64,000 bases of DNA from Ifrita kowaldi (taxonomy: Eukaryota > Chordata > Aves > Passeriformes > Cinclosomatidae): positions 1,010,947 to 1,074,946 of the forward strand of contig VZRS01007670.1 of the NCBI GenBank assembly GCA_013398055.1, given 5' to 3'. The notes under the pieces are model-generated. The model did no database searches. It was not told the origin of the DNA and saw nothing but the letters and a program-made list of their open reading frames with translations. The translations under genes and the position numbers were made by a program. Below are positions 49,976 to 63,200 of the stretch, one piece after another. The number at the start of each line of letters is the position of its first letter. Position 1 is the stretch's first letter.

Positions 49976-51040
49976 TTATGTTTGTATGACAGAACTGTAG
50001 TTTTACATTTAACAGGAGAAACAAGTAACTTTTGTTCAGAATTATACACTTATAACTCTAATGTGGTGGTGTACTACAGAGAAATACAGGTCTATTAGGA
50101 CAGCAGAAGCCTTGAAAAACAGGAACAGAGAATACTTTAAAGGGGGAGTAGATGCAAGATATGACAATGCCAGAGGCATAGACTAGGCGTGGAGATATTA
50201 CATCTTTAAACAGCTCACAAACAGCCAGTTAAATAATATCACATGTAGAACCGGATGAAACACATTCCAGGGATCATCAACAGAACAAGAAGCTTCTTCC
50301 TACAATAAAACTTTTTTTTCCTAAAGCAGTACTGATTTTTTCTTTTCTGTTTGTTTTATTGTTGTTGTTGTTCTGTAACAACAGAATCTGAAGTAATAAT
50401 AAGTATTTGGATTAACTATAAGGATTTCAACCATACAAAAAATATGTTCTTGGGTTTTTTTCCTGTTTGTCCACAAGATTTTCAGTGTCAGCAGCTGATA
50501 GGTCAAACAAAACCAGTGGTGACTCATGGGCTGTCAACTGGCAGATAAAAGCCAAGAAAACACCCTAGGATATCACATATGCCTTTAAAAGTTCATCCTT
50601 GTGAGCAAATAAGTCAAGGTTCTTTTGACTTTAACATAATCTTACCTCTAGACAGATAGATAAGGTACACACTGTTTTCAGATACTTGCAATGATTCATG
50701 TTGTATTATCACTGTCAAGAAAAAGAGCCAAAGTAATACCAGTTTTAAATAGTGCTATTGTTCATTTATTTATCCTGTTTTCTTTTACACAAAGTAGTTC
50801 AAAATACTAAAGCCACTAGTAATGTAATTGCCATTTGCATGATTTGGAGAAAGCATGTCAATTATGGAAATCAATGAACAATTTCTGATAAACTGATCCC
50901 CATGGTATCCCTGCAAATTGAATAAAACTAAATATATGTTCCAATTGATTAAATCTTTAGATGCAGATGCTTGGCAGTGGTAGAAAGCTGCATACATTAG
51001 GAAGGGTGTTTGTAGGAGTAAGATCAATAAATTCATACGT

Positions 51041-51058
51041 ATGTATATATATATATTT
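51041..51058. repeat. (TA)n microsatellite
   Basis: About six TA units. Confidence 0.8.
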
Positions 51059-51410
51059 AATTTTATCTTTATCACCTTCTTTCACATCCTTCTAGCTATC
51101 ATCTCCTCCACAAGTCAGCACCAAGTCAAACAGCAAAGTCAGGTTAATGCATTCAGTGAAAGTGCTGGACCTACCAGTTTTTTAATTGCTGCAGCTTTGA
51201 CTGTAGGGTATATTCATTGTGACTGTGGTATAAGATTTCAAAATTAATGCAACACACTGCCCTGTTATAACTGAAAAATCCCCAAACATATCTATTCTGT
51301 AGAAGCTAAGATTATACTCCCTTTTTACAGATGGAAATTATTATAAGTAATAAGGTCCTATAAAATCAGGACTTCCATTTTTTCAGGACTGCCTAATTCC
51401 CAGGATCTAC

Positions 51411-51452
51411 AAAAAAACAAACAAGCAAACAAACAAACAAAAAACCAAAAAA
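51411..51452. repeat. (AAAC)n tract
   Basis: Five or more CAAA units framed by A runs. Confidence 0.88.
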
Positions 51453-54005
51453 CGACCAAACCTGAATGCTTTAAGAAAGTCTCAGAGTGTTACAGTTTCA
51501 AAGTTTCAAAAAGAAAGTGTTCTCAAATATTCTTCCTCAAGGATGTTGCATGCTTTCATTTTCTTTTAAAATTACCAAGACTCTTCTTTCACAAAAAACA
51601 CCACCAAACAAGAAAAAAAAATGAAAAAAGCCCCACAAACACAGAAAAAGCCCCAAACCACACTGAAAAGACATTGAAGCCCCGGGAAATTGAAAACTGA
51701 AGTGTAAATGCAGTGCTCTGTATGTAAATAATCCATTCAAACCTTTCTGCGAATATCTCCCACCTAATGTGTACTGTTGTAGATTTTGGTTTAGGCGTGG
51801 GTTTGGTTTTTTTTTAAGAACAGGATTGCTAGAAAACACACCTCCCGTCTCAATATTTTTATATTATATAAAGATTCTAAGTAATTCTATTAACCTTGCC
51901 AGGGCAAGAATCTATCAAGGCTGTATAAAGCACCCATTTTCTATTCAGCCCAAAGAAACATACTTATTTGTATTACTATGTGTGCTATGTATGGGATCAT
52001 AAAACCCAACACAATAATAATTGTTAATTTATAACTGGCAGAATAAAACTCTTCAATACAAGAAATTTGATGCTAATCAAGATGTAAAAGTACCAGAATA
52101 TAATATGGATCATATTATAATAATTGTGTTTGGTTTGAAAATGTCTTTATCATGAAGCTAACCCTGGTATTCTTTGTGGTGTATTTTCATGCAGGAAATC
52201 CTTTGTCTCTTTCAAAATGAAAATGAAGAACAATTGAAAAATATAAATTCATTTTGAGAGGTACAAAATACAATGAAAAGGAGAATAGAAGTTTATAAAA
52301 TTGCCATGGTGCATAAATGTATGAAATATTTCTTGTTTTGTGTTACAAGCATAAGATCATCCTACAAAGTCATATTGCGCACCTTCTTCTGTCCAATCTT
52401 TCCCTTCTGATTTGCTTTTTTAATTTTTTTTTTTCAAGGAAATGGTTCTAGACTACTTTTTCATGACTATGAAAATTGTTATTAATATTGATGAATAGAT
52501 AACATTGCAACATAATTTACCTTTAAAAAGGAACACATTCATTTTGAAGTGCTTCCTAATATTCCATCTTGAGGGCATAGTAATTTTGGAAATTTCAGGA
52601 TATGTACTCCACTAAGGAGTAATAACTAATTTTCCTCATCATTAACATTTTTGGTTGCCATAGCTCCACTACTTCAAAGGACTTTTAGTAACACAAAACT
52701 AGGGTGAACAGCCCTTATGTGGAGAAAGCAAAAGTTTATCTTTAGAAAACATAAATCACATTGTTGTTCTGTTTAAACTTTTGAGATGTTTTACATAGAG
52801 GCTATCATGGCTTAACATAACAGCATCCTCCTTTTTCATGTAAAATCAGTTTAATTATGATGAATGAAGTCAACACAGTTAGGGTCTGAGGTCTACTATG
52901 AAACATATTGAGTTACACACTCCTACTGAAGAGTGCCACTTGCTCTTGGCCTTATGAATATCTGCCACTTCGCTGCCTTACAACTCATTGCACTCGTGCA
53001 TCCATTCCTGACACCTGCTCCCACTGTCAGGTTATTTACGAGCCCACACAAAGTTTAAAGACGATTATGTGCATTCAATTGTACATAAAACCTAATTCTA
53101 AAAAGAAGGTTTTAGAAAAGAAATTTTTCATTGTCCAAGTGGGACAGACACAGAATTTAGTTCTGTCCCAGGAAGATTCTGAGGTTAAAGTATGACATTT
53201 TTATGCCTAGAAAAGCTATATAAGGTTATTTTTAGTTCTTTTTATGACTCCCTCTGAGCCTTGTATGGCTTGACTGAAGATAACTAAGGGAGCCTGGATT
53301 TTCAAGTGGAAGGGTACAAAATTAGTCCCAATACTGTTTTTTAATTCTCTAACATAATTATTATGATTCAACATTTGAATAGTGGTAATCTGTAGAGTCC
53401 CCGACCAGGGATTAGGCTGAACACATTTTAAGAAAAGACAGTTTTTCTTCCCCCAGTGGGTAAAAAATATTTTGCTCGCATTTAAGATGACCAATATAAA
53501 TAATTTTTAATTTAGCAGTGTGTTAATAGTGTTATCATTCAGATTTATATAGATCCTTTTATGGTATGTAATTGAAAAACACAGCTTGCAGCTAAAGATG
53601 GGAAGCTGCATTTGGTTACTTTTCACTTTCCCTGTGGTCTGTCTTCTTTGCTGTGGTGCATTTTATCACATGGACAAAGGAGTAGAGAATCAGGCTTAAA
53701 ATTTCATGTTACTTCTCTAAATTTGTCATTATGCACCAACCGTGCAATCAGCTTTAAATATTATTCCTAAAAAGGGGATAAATTCACCTTCAGGTGTGGG
53801 AGAGGAGTGGGCGTGAAGTCGGGTACATTTTTCATGTGCCTTGTATATGTAAACAAAGTTTTGGATTACTGTGTATAATATGAAGCAGAGGAGAACTGTA
53901 TCTAAATACTTAATCTCCACTACATGCATTTACCTACCCAGCATGAGATCAAGCAGGCATGCTCACACGGGAAGGGTGGGAATACAGAAGTAGTCGTGCC
54001 GCTTG

Positions 54006-54011
54006 GGTAAC
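54006..54011. repeat. Left target-site duplication (ggtaac)
   Basis: Exactly repeated at 54768-54773. Five of the six bases would suffice for an ERVL-type duplication, and the sixth may be coincidental. Confidence 0.85.
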
Positions 54012-54767
54012 TGTATGATGGGTTGATCTTGGTCAGCTTCCAGACCAAGCTGCTCTCTCACTCCTCTTCCTTAACAGGACAGGGGGAGGAAAATAAAAAA
54101 AAACCAAACAACTTGTGGGTTGAGAAAAAAACAGGTAGAGCACTTACCAGATGTCATCATATGCTTAAATTCTTTCCCCCTGCAGTCTATAGGACTGAGC
54201 TTCCTTTTGTTCATGGGGGGAGTGCAATCAGTTCAGAACAGATCCTCTCTGCCACTCCTTCCTCCTCATACTTTTCCTATGCTCCAGTGTGGGTCTTCTC
54301 CATGCACTGCAGTCCTTCAAGAGGAGCCTGCTCCAGCATGAGCTCTCCTCAGGCTCTTGTTAAGGAAAATCCACTTGGTCAAGTGTGGGGTCCTATGAAA
54401 ACTGCACTGTGGATATCTGCTCCAGTGTGGTTGTCTTTGTGTTGAAGGGGAACAACTTGCTTCTCCCTGTTCTTCTCCAAGAGCTTTAAGAAAATTTCTG
54501 CTTTGGCACATGGAGCACCTCACCACTTTCCTTTTCCACTGACCTTGGGTTCTTTATCACTCTTGTTGTTTATTCAACCACTCTTCCGTGAGTCACTTGA
54601 AAGTTTCTTGCATACAGTTTCCCAGAGTTGTCACTGGTACCAATGATGAGTTCGGCTGTGCCCTGCAGTGGATCTGTTGGAGAAGGCTGGAACTGGCTCT
54701 GCTCAGTATCAGACAGCCCCATACCCCCTTCAAAGTGGCCAAACCCTTGTCACTTATACTCAGTGCA
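54012..54767 (-). mobile_element. Solo LTR of the same ERVL-type family, minus strand, 756 bp
   Basis: On the plus strand it begins TGTATGATGGGTTGATCTTGG, the reverse complement of the family's 3' terminus. It ends ccaaacccttgtcac...cagtgca, the reverse complement of its 5' opening, aligning base for base over about 29 positions with the expected end. In between are repeated tgctccag-type words and ctgaccttggg. An exact flanking duplication, ggtaac, confirms both ends. Compared with the copy at 48562 it is about 160 bases shorter. The poly-A signal region is disrupted by an A run near 54090. No viral genes adjoin it. Open frames here, for example plus 54023-54445, are not genes. Confidence 0.9.
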
Positions 54768-54773
54768 GGTAAC
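54768..54773. repeat. Right target-site duplication (ggtaac)
   Basis: Partner of 54006-54011. Confidence 0.85.
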
Positions 54774-55117
54774 ACACTGTCAATTTCTTCTAAATTATCC
54801 AAAACAATGAAAACTACCCACATACCAATAGCTGCTTGAAGTATTATTCTGTTGGTCCTAACAGTTTTCCCCTCACCTAGGAATGCTGTCTGCTCAGTCA
54901 TCTCTCTACTCGGTTTTTGGTCTCTGACTTTTTCCCTTTCTCATGGAGGCATCTTCAGCACCTCTTTGGCTTCAGAAGGGAGAGAAAAGGAATGGAGGTT
55001 ATCAACAAGGATGGGAAAACCATGAACATTATTAAAGAATGAAACATGGTATTGAACTTCCTTGAGCACTGATTGTCTGTTATATTGGTTGCAGTAGCAA
55101 GCTGTATGGGTATATGG
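54774..55117. other. Spacer between two LTR copies, possibly eroded LTR
   Basis: Not clearly alignable to the LTR family by eye. It may include the eroded 5' part of the LTR fragment that becomes recognisable at 55118. Confidence 0.35.
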
Positions 55118-55274
55118 GAAAAGATATTTAAGAAGGGGCAAAGTATTGTACAGCAGTGTGTTTCTTGAAGGGGAAAAAGAAAATGGATGAGAAACAACCC
55201 TGCAAACTTCAAGGTCAGTGAAGGAGGTACTACAGGCACAGAAGCAGATTCCCCTGCAGCCCACAGAGGAGACC
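55118..55274 (+). mobile_element. LTR fragment, same ERVL-type family, plus strand
   Basis: Shares landmarks in order with 48720-48870: atatttaagaagggg, gagaaacaaccctgcaa, ggtcagtgaaggagg and attcccctgcagccca. The match stops abruptly where a minus-strand CR1 begins at 55275, so the LTR's 3' part is missing. Confidence 0.75.
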
Positions 55275-55517
55275 AGAGAATCATGAAAGTTGGAAAAGAC
55301 CTCTAAGATGATCAAGTCCAACCATTAACCCAACACTGTCAGCTCCACCACTAAACCATGTCCATAAGCACCACATCTATAAACGTTTAATCACTTCCAG
55401 AGACGGCAATTCCATTGCTCCCCTGTGTAGCCTATTTCAATACTTGACCATACTTGCTGTGAAGAAACCTCTTCCTAATGTCCAATCTAAACCTCTCCTG
55501 GCACAACTTGGCTACTC
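55275..55517 (-). mobile_element. CR1 LINE 3' end, minus strand (first of two)
   Basis: Reverse complement of a CR1 3' end: agagaatcatgaaagttgg, aaaagacctctaagatgatc, aagtccaacca, then ccatgtccataagcaccaca and cagagacggcaattccattg, ending cctctcctggcacaacttgg. It breaks off at 55517, where the next CR1 copy begins. Confidence 0.92.
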
Positions 55518-55521
55518 TAGT

Positions 55522-56050
55522 CTCACAGAATCACAGAATCATTAAGATCCAACATCACCAAGTCCAAACTTTGACCAAACACCACCTCATCAACTAGACC
55601 ACAGCACGAAGTGATGCTTCCAGGCATTTCTTGAACACCTTCAGGGATGGTGATTCCATTATCTCTCTGGGCAATTCATGCCAATGCTTGACCACACCTT
55701 AGTGAAGAAATTCTTCCTGACAACCAACATGAACCTCCCCAGCACATCTTGAGGCTATGACTTTTTGTCCTGTCACTGGCTGCCTGGGAGAAGAGACCAA
55801 CCCACAGCTGGCTACACCCTCCTTTCAGGCAGTTGTAGAGAGTAATAAAGTCACACCTGAGCCTCCTTTTCTCCAGGCTAAACACCCCCAGCTCCCTCAG
55901 CTGCTCCTCATAAAGCTTGTGCTCCAAACCCTTCACCAGTTTCACTGTCCTTCTCTGGATGTGCCCCAGCACCTCAATGTCGTTCTTGCAGAGAGGGGCC
56001 CAGAACTGGACACAGGTTTGGAGATCTGGGCTCACCAGTGCTGCGTGCAG
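55522..56050 (-). mobile_element. CR1 LINE, ORF2 C-terminus and 3' end, minus strand (second of two)
   Basis: On the plus strand it starts tcacagaatcacagaatcat, the reversed CR1 terminus. On the minus strand, 55676-56035 reads as the ORF2 C-terminal region in one frame: VQFWAPLCKNDIEVLGHIQR, then YEEQLRELGVFSLEKRRLR, then LYNCLKGGCSQLWVGLFSQ. This is the best-preserved CR1 reading frame in the window. It is 5'-truncated near 56050. It abuts the first copy in the same orientation. Confidence 0.95.
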
Positions 56051-59000
56051 AGGAAGTACAATATGAAGGTTTCAACTGTTAAAAATGGCTTTGGACAGGA
56101 ATCTTCTAATCAAAGTGTATTTAGAGTTTCCTATTTGATATTTTTCTTGAAATAGAGTCTCCTAAACGTCTTCTGTCTTATTCACAGTGTAACGATTAAA
56201 CATTATGGCAATATGCTTACTGCCATGCACAACTACCCACCATATCTGTCCTTTTTTTTATGCTTTTACCTTTACTTCCTTTTCAGCTGTTGCATTAAAA
56301 GTCTATTAATTTCCTTTTTATTTGATGTGTTACTTGATTTTACTTATTCTTTTTAAAGTTTTTTGTCTCTGTCTACTCATCTCCTCTGCCCTCTCACTAT
56401 AACTCCACTTGTAACACTGCAGATTTTACTTCTTCATTCAATTATTTGTCCTTTTCCCTGTTTTTTTTCCCAATTCCCAACAGCATTTCTCACCTTCTTC
56501 TCAACATTTTGTACTTATTCTTTGATCCTTTTACTACAGATATCTTGACTGTCTTTCTATTTTTCTACTTTTTTTCTTCCTTATCACCTCTGTTTGTAGT
56601 TGTATTGCACCTCTTTTCACTTGTCCCATTTCACAGTTCTGTCTTCTCATTTTCTTTCTCTTTTTTTTAAATCATTCATTTGGTGTAGCCAATAATTGAT
56701 GACATGAAAGGATGAAACCTCAAGTGCATTGGATTTTAGGAGGCTTTTTGCAACCATCTGCTTTTCCGATAATTAATATGAAACTCTTTCCATCAGCTTT
56801 CCCAGTTCTATTTCATCTCTGAATTTAGTCTTTGTGTGGACTGGGTGAAAAGTAATTTAGACCTTTCTCTCCCTTTTTCATAACAAAAAGGGAGGGAGGG
56901 AAGGATGGTGTTAAATCTGTCTGAGAGCTTCATAGTCTATTTCAATGTAAGGAACTAGATTATTAACACTACAGAGTTTAGTAATCCATAATGAAAGCAA
57001 AGTAAACCTCTCTCCTCAGAGTATAAACCCCCTTCTTTTTATAGTTTTATATTTTTCAAGAAAAATATGTTCAATAAAGTACCATATGAACTGCTCTGTT
57101 CTTGTGTTCTTTTGTTCACTTTCAGCAGGTGCTAACTAATCTTTTTTTGTGGGTGTAGAATAAACAGGAGTTGCTTGGGGAGCATTTCGGGGGGGGTGAA
57201 CATTTTTTTTCTACATGTATGCATGCGTGCCTTTAAGAGGGTTAAATGGAGAGAAACACATAGGGGAGAGCAGAAAGACAGGAAAGGGTAAGACTTATAT
57301 GAAACTGGTACCCTAATACACAGGTTATAATATACTCCACATGGTATTTCACAAAATTTGATCATCTGTAATGTGCTTCAATCCCTCATGCCAATTATAA
57401 TCAAGTATATATTGTCCAAACTGATGATAGGAATGGAGTTGTACAACTTGAAGTGGTTGATGATCTGTCTTATGGATTGTGCTTCAGTAGCCACGAAAAA
57501 CTGTAAAAGAGACTATAATATGTACAGAACTAGACATCCAAAATAGAAATACTTCATTTCAATTAGTATTAAACAGACTTGTTATTGGAGCTTTCTTATA
57601 ATCACTTATAAGTTCCTTGTTTGCTTGTTATTTCTTCAACTTCTAGCTGAATGTCTGATTTCCATTTAAAATTGTTATTGCTAATAATAGTACCCCAGAA
57701 CTAGGTGGTTTGAAATATCAAAACAGACTGAAGGGAAATAGCATGTCAGATAGGGTCTAGGAAAACATCTTAGGAGCTGGATATCCAACTATTCCTGAGA
57801 AATAGACGGCATTTTCTCTGTTGCCTTGATGCTTCTGCAGCTGTTTGCTTCCCAAGAATGCAAAAGCTATAAAATACATAACAAGGCTCTATGGCTTTCT
57901 GGGCATCACTTTTATAGGAGTGCATATAAATTGCTTATAGGAAAGATTTAACAAAAAACGCCAGCTATATAAATAAATAAAATAATTTAAAGTGATTACA
58001 TAGGATCTGAGGCCACAAAACTAAGCTAAAACTCCCAAAGAGCTAGGAGCTGTATTCTTTTCTGCCTTTTATTCTGAACACTTCTATAGCTTAGTGCTAA
58101 GCAGGAGCAAAAACCTATTAAATCAAAAAAGCAGTATACTGAATGAACTTTACATCCTCTTTTCCTAAATTAAAATGAATTAAGCTGTGAACAGTGATGG
58201 AAAAGACTTTATTACTTTAGTCCTTTTGGTATTTTTCATAAAGAAGAAACAATGAAATCATAAGTTACATAACCATTTACAGAAATTACAAGTGACCCAG
58301 TAAGCTGGGGGTTAAGAAAATGTGGTAGATCCCCACATTACTGCTTCATAAAAATCAAAGCAATAGCAATAATAATGTAATATGATATTAAAAAGCAGCA
58401 GGAATTAGTTCCCTTAGACTTTCCCTGTGTTCTGGTGCACTTGATGTTTCATTTTCTTGTGCTTTATCACGGGGTTATTTGTCCTTGGAAGCATTTTTTT
58501 TGAATATAAAGGAAGTTGTAGTCCTTATCTAGTCAACACTAGACTTGGAAAATGTCCAAAATGAATGTTGTTTGCAGCACACTTGAGAACAGATTTCCTA
58601 ACTACACTATTTTGACTCTGGTATATTCCTGGGTGTGTTGTGGGAGAAAATTAGTTTATAGACTACACAGGACACTCAAAACGTACCAGTCCTTACAGAC
58701 TCCTCTACTACACCCCAATGACTGGATTCAAGAAGACTTTCATTTAGAATTGTACTAACAGACATTAGCATCACCCTGCATTGTAATTGAGTTTATCACA
58801 ATTACTCTTTCTGGTTGTACCTTTGCTGTTACTCATTCAGGTCACTTTACCGCCCAATACATGAAGCCAGAACAGCCAAGAGTAAAATTGGTGAATAAGA
58901 AGTGGTGCTGCTACAACTGATATTCTGGTTGATGCATCTGGGCCAAAGTCTAATACCAACGGGTTTTACAAACCCAGGAAATATTTCTGAGGCTGCAAAT

Positions 59001-59612
59001 TCCATGCAACTGTGGGATTAACGTTTTAGTCCCTGACCTGCAGTGCCAGCACACCCCAAGGGGAAGGCAAATCATTGTCAGATTCATGTGGGTCATTCGG
59101 AAGTCCATTGCTTCCAGTCTGTGCACTGACCAACCTCTTCTCTGACAACACATTAGAAAAAATAGTTCAGAGCATTCAAGGTATTTGTACAGTGTTGGGA
59201 TTGCACAGTGTCACCCTGCAGAACCTTGTTCAATCCTGCCTACTCTTTCTGACCCACTTCTCAATGCATCACCTCCAACCTCACCCCAGCTGTGCCTGAA
59301 CACCAGCAACAAACATAGGCATGGAGTAGATCTAATGAGATTTTGGAGCAACTGATTGTTTATCACTTTTCCTTCCATAAAAAACTCTTTTTTTATAAAC
59401 CAGAACTGCTTCTTTTCAGGCACCTGCAATCTGCAATTAGCAAACAAGCATTTCCCTGGAGATTGCAAGGGGGGAAAAATTATGAGGATGCTGCCTGACT
59501 GCTACCTGTATTGCTGCCTACTCTTCTATCCACTTCTCTCTTCTTGAGAGGCAAGCCTCTACAAGACAAAAGCAGAAAAGACTGATTGCACAAATATTCA
59601 AATCTTTACTTT
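56051..59612. other. AT-rich non-coding stretch
   Basis: Pyrimidine-rich at 56220-56680, where CTT/TTC runs create spurious open frames. A G run lies at 57190. A less AT-rich part at about 58900-59330 shows no family resemblance I can name. Confidence 0.45.
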
Positions 59613-60223
59613 CGACTGCTGGGGTTTAACCCCAGAAAGCAACTCAGCACCACACAGCTGCTCGCTCATTCACTCCGCCCATAGTGGGATGGGAAAGACA
59701 ACCAGAAAAATGAGAAAACTTGTGAGTTGAGATATGAACAGTTTAATAATTGAAGTAAAATATAATAGTAATAATAATAATTATGATAATAATAAAAATT
59801 GTAATGAAAAGGAAAATAACAAAAATTAGAGAGAAATAAAAGCCAAAATGAACAAGTGATGCAAATAGAAAACAATTGCTCACCACCAACAAATTGACGC
59901 CCAGACTGTTCTGGGACGGGAGCCCCACAGCAAGTTTTTCCCTGTTTTGTATGCTGAGCATGCTATACTGTCATGGAATATTCCTTAGGCCTGTTCGGTT
60001 CAGCTGTCCTGGCTGTGTCCCCTTCCAGTTTCTTGAGCACCTGCAGCCCTCCTGCTGGCAGGGCAGAGTGAGAAGCTGTAATGTCCTTGACTTCAGGCAA
60101 GCACTGCTCAACCACAACTAAAACACCAACGTGTTATCAACATTATTCTCATCCTAAATACAAAACACCGTGCAATACCAGCTACTAGGAAGAAAATTAA
60201 CTATCCCAGACAAAACCAGTAAT
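59613..60223 (-). mobile_element. Solo LTR, same family as 692-1257, minus strand
   Basis: The plus strand begins tgctggggtttaacccca and reads through caccacacagctgctcgctc, gtgggatgggaaagaca, an ATA/AAT tract at 59759-59800, cagctgtcctggctgtgtcc, and ends tatcccagacaaaaccag. All are reverse complements of landmarks in the copy at 692 or of the family (GGGTTAAAC, CCTGGTTT, GGGATAG). No clean target-site duplication could be found, so the ends are uncertain by several bases. It lies opposite in orientation to, and about 59 kb from, the other copy. Confidence 0.88.
59759..59800. repeat. (ATA)n / (AAT)n tract in the LTR
   Basis: The counterpart of the (ATT)n tract in the LTR at 692. Confidence 0.85.
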
Positions 60224-63200
60224 AGAGGTGCCATGCATGAGGATGGCTCATAAGCTGTTGTATTCTGGGCAAATGCCTTGCTAAAGCAGTCCCCCAGTGT
60301 GATCTGACAGATCAGAATCAGGGGACACAGTGACAGAAGTTGTTTTGGGAATAAGTAACATTTTTTTTAGGTAGAGAAATTCTGACTTCAGTAACTCTTT
60401 AACGGGTTGTTTCTGGAAATAACTCTTAAAAATATTTTCTTTTTTTATTTAGAAATACTTGCTTTTGTCTTTTGTTGTTGTTTTTGAAAGAAAAAATTCA
60501 GGCTAGTCAAATAAATTGATATTTTCTAGAAAAAAAATGAATTGGTGTAGTCATTTGACTTCATTCAGAAACTTACGTGTGAGAAATTCTTTCTGTTGAA
60601 AATTAATTCAAAAGTTTAAATTATGTTCCTACAGAATACTGTTCTTAGATGCATTAATAATTTATCCCAAATTTAGTACATAATTACCTTTAATATACTG
60701 ACATGTCTCCATAGACATTTTGAAATTACTGTTGATTTTAATGTTTTATTTTTAATATTATCATATGGGAAGTGCTGCATTGTTCCAGAAATAGTGCAAT
60801 TTATGTATAGTGCAATTTTTTTTTGTTATTGTACATCCACAGCACTTTCCTTTTGCTCCTAGTATGTAGGAGCAAAAGCAAAATATATGATGTTTCCTAG
60901 CATCATACATTTCCTAGGTATTTTGAAGAGAAAAGTATGCAGACTGAATTCTAGTCTTACTGATTGTGGAAAAAAACCTATAAAATATTCTTTCCACAGC
61001 CAATTTCTCAATAACCGCAGCCAACATCTTTCTAAAATTTATTCTGGGGACACAGCTATCCTCAAAATCTTGCTACAGGTCAAAGATAAAATGCAGCTTA
61101 AATAGAACCATGACTTTTTGTTAGCCTGCTTAGTGTTTTAGAAGCACAGTATTCCAAATCTTCTCATTAATACAGAAAGTGTCTTATTCATAAATTATTG
61201 TACAAAATAATTTTTCATAGTGATTATCCTTTCCCCTGTGTTATGCTTATCCTTTCTGCGTATCCTAAAGCTGGCTCTCCAGCCTACCTCAAGCAGGATG
61301 TGGTTAGTGACAAATCTACAGCACTTTGAGGTCTCCCCTGGGAATAATGTGACATTTTCAAGGCTGGGGAGGGATTTGTTCCATCCTCTTCAGTGGTAAC
61401 ATTATCTTGGATTTATTTTCACATTTAATTTTATATCACTCTCATTATTTCTCAGCCATTCCTAGCTGAAGTTTAGAAGCTGTTCAACAGCCTCTTCCAG
61501 CCTCATTTGATACAAGAATCTCTTGGGTTTTGCACAGTGACCATTTTATGTGTTTATCAAATGTGGTGCTCCAGTAGACCTTCATTGACCATTTTGAAAA
61601 GGAGCATAAACCTGCAGAACATGTTTATTTTGTCAATGGAAAGCAATTCTAATACTCAGGCATCAGCAGACATACAGCATGCACTTCCAGATGCTGGACT
61701 GCATAAAAAACCGTTCTTCTAGAAAACTTATATGTAACTCCTTTTATTGTCAGTAACAGGGTTTATTTCCTTTCTTTGTCCTTCTAATTTTGGAATTTAA
61801 AAAAAACCCAAAAAGTTTGGGTATAGGAATGACTTTTGAGTTCAAGCAATCAAGGTTTTTAGCTTTTCAATTCCAAGTGTTATTTGCCTAGCACCAGGAG
61901 GGAGTATTGGATGGAAGCCATTTCTTTCTTGTAATGAGCATGAGTCAGCAATAAGACTGATCTTTTTCGCATCATCCATGTTAAATTATGCCATGGTTTC
62001 CAAGAGATCTTTTCCAGCTTCTGAGAACTGCTAAGATTGCTCCAAGTCTTTTTCACAATGATTGTTCTTCATACAGGGTAGGCTATGCGGTGACAGCAGG
62101 AAGACTGAAAGCATGTTCTGGATGTCTGTGCTCATTTTTAAAAAGAAAACTTTTAGGCTCTTCAGATGCATGAAAAGTTGCTCAAGACTGTAGATTTCAG
62201 ATTCTTTGTCTTAAAATGAAAAGAAAAAAAGTAAATGGCTTTATATTGTCATGGAGGAAATATGTAACAAAATAACTAAGTTGTACAGATATATGGTTTT
62301 CCCCTCATAAAGTATGTAACTGTGTTCCAAGTTAAATTAACTACCCCATTCACTCTGAGAGAATATTATAATGACTGTAAACTGAATTTGTTTATGGATT
62401 GCCTTCAGCCGTTATCCAGAGTTCTGTGTGATGTAATGTGTGTTGCTTATGGTGTGAATGTTAGTATTTAGCTGAAGAAATCTTTGCTGATCAGACCTGC
62501 AGATACCTTGCAAACTGTGGTAACAAATGATCTTGCCTGCGCTGCTTTCCCAGTACATGTCCTGGCTGCTCCAGCTTGGTTGCAAGGTTTAGTTTTAACC
62601 AAGAAGTAACAGTCTCTTTAGTAATTTGCTACACTCCATAACACATTGTTTGGCATCTGTTACCTTCCCGCATTATTAAAGCAGGTTGTTGTACATTACC
62701 CCAGCTTAAATAAATATGTCACATTACAAAGAAAAATCTGTACTTAGATTGAAGCAGTAAAGCTATGTTTGCTATAGAATTACAAAATATAGTCCTAAAG
62801 TGCTGTGGGAAAAAAAGCATCCACACAGTGGGGCTACTCCAGGGATGAATACAAGTCTTTCCTTACATTATCATCATCGTGTGAATGTAATGAAGGCACT
62901 GCTGAGGGACCTCTTTAGAAGTGGTATTTTTTCTCTCAGTGTTAGTGTGAGGAACTTGAAAACTACATTATAAAATGGAGACTCAACCCTTTCATATACT
63001 TTTTGGGTTGAAGGAATCCAATAAGTGGGAACAGCTGTGACTTTAATCACATAAGAAATAAGCCCTTCCATTATACCCTGCTGAATGCAGAGGCAGAATG
63101 CAATAACTAAACACCAAAAGGCAAGAAGCAATCAGTGGGATATTTATTTCCCTTTATTGTTACAAGATATGCTGATTTCTGTTAATGTTCATTTTTAAAA

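Larger units (their letters stand above)
49484..54005. other. AT-rich non-coding stretch with simple repeats
   Basis: Holds a T/G-rich run at 49913-49975, a TA run at 51041-51058 and an (AAAC)n tract at 51411-51452. No exon or dispersed repeat recognised. Confidence 0.5.

Noticed and set aside
54023..54445. 140-codon plus-strand open frame
   Set aside because: Falls within the minus-strand LTR at 54012-54767.
56340..56670. Overlapping hydrophobic open frames, membrane-protein-like
   Set aside because: They come from a pyrimidine-rich tract whose translation is Phe/Leu/Ser-rich by composition. No start or splice context.
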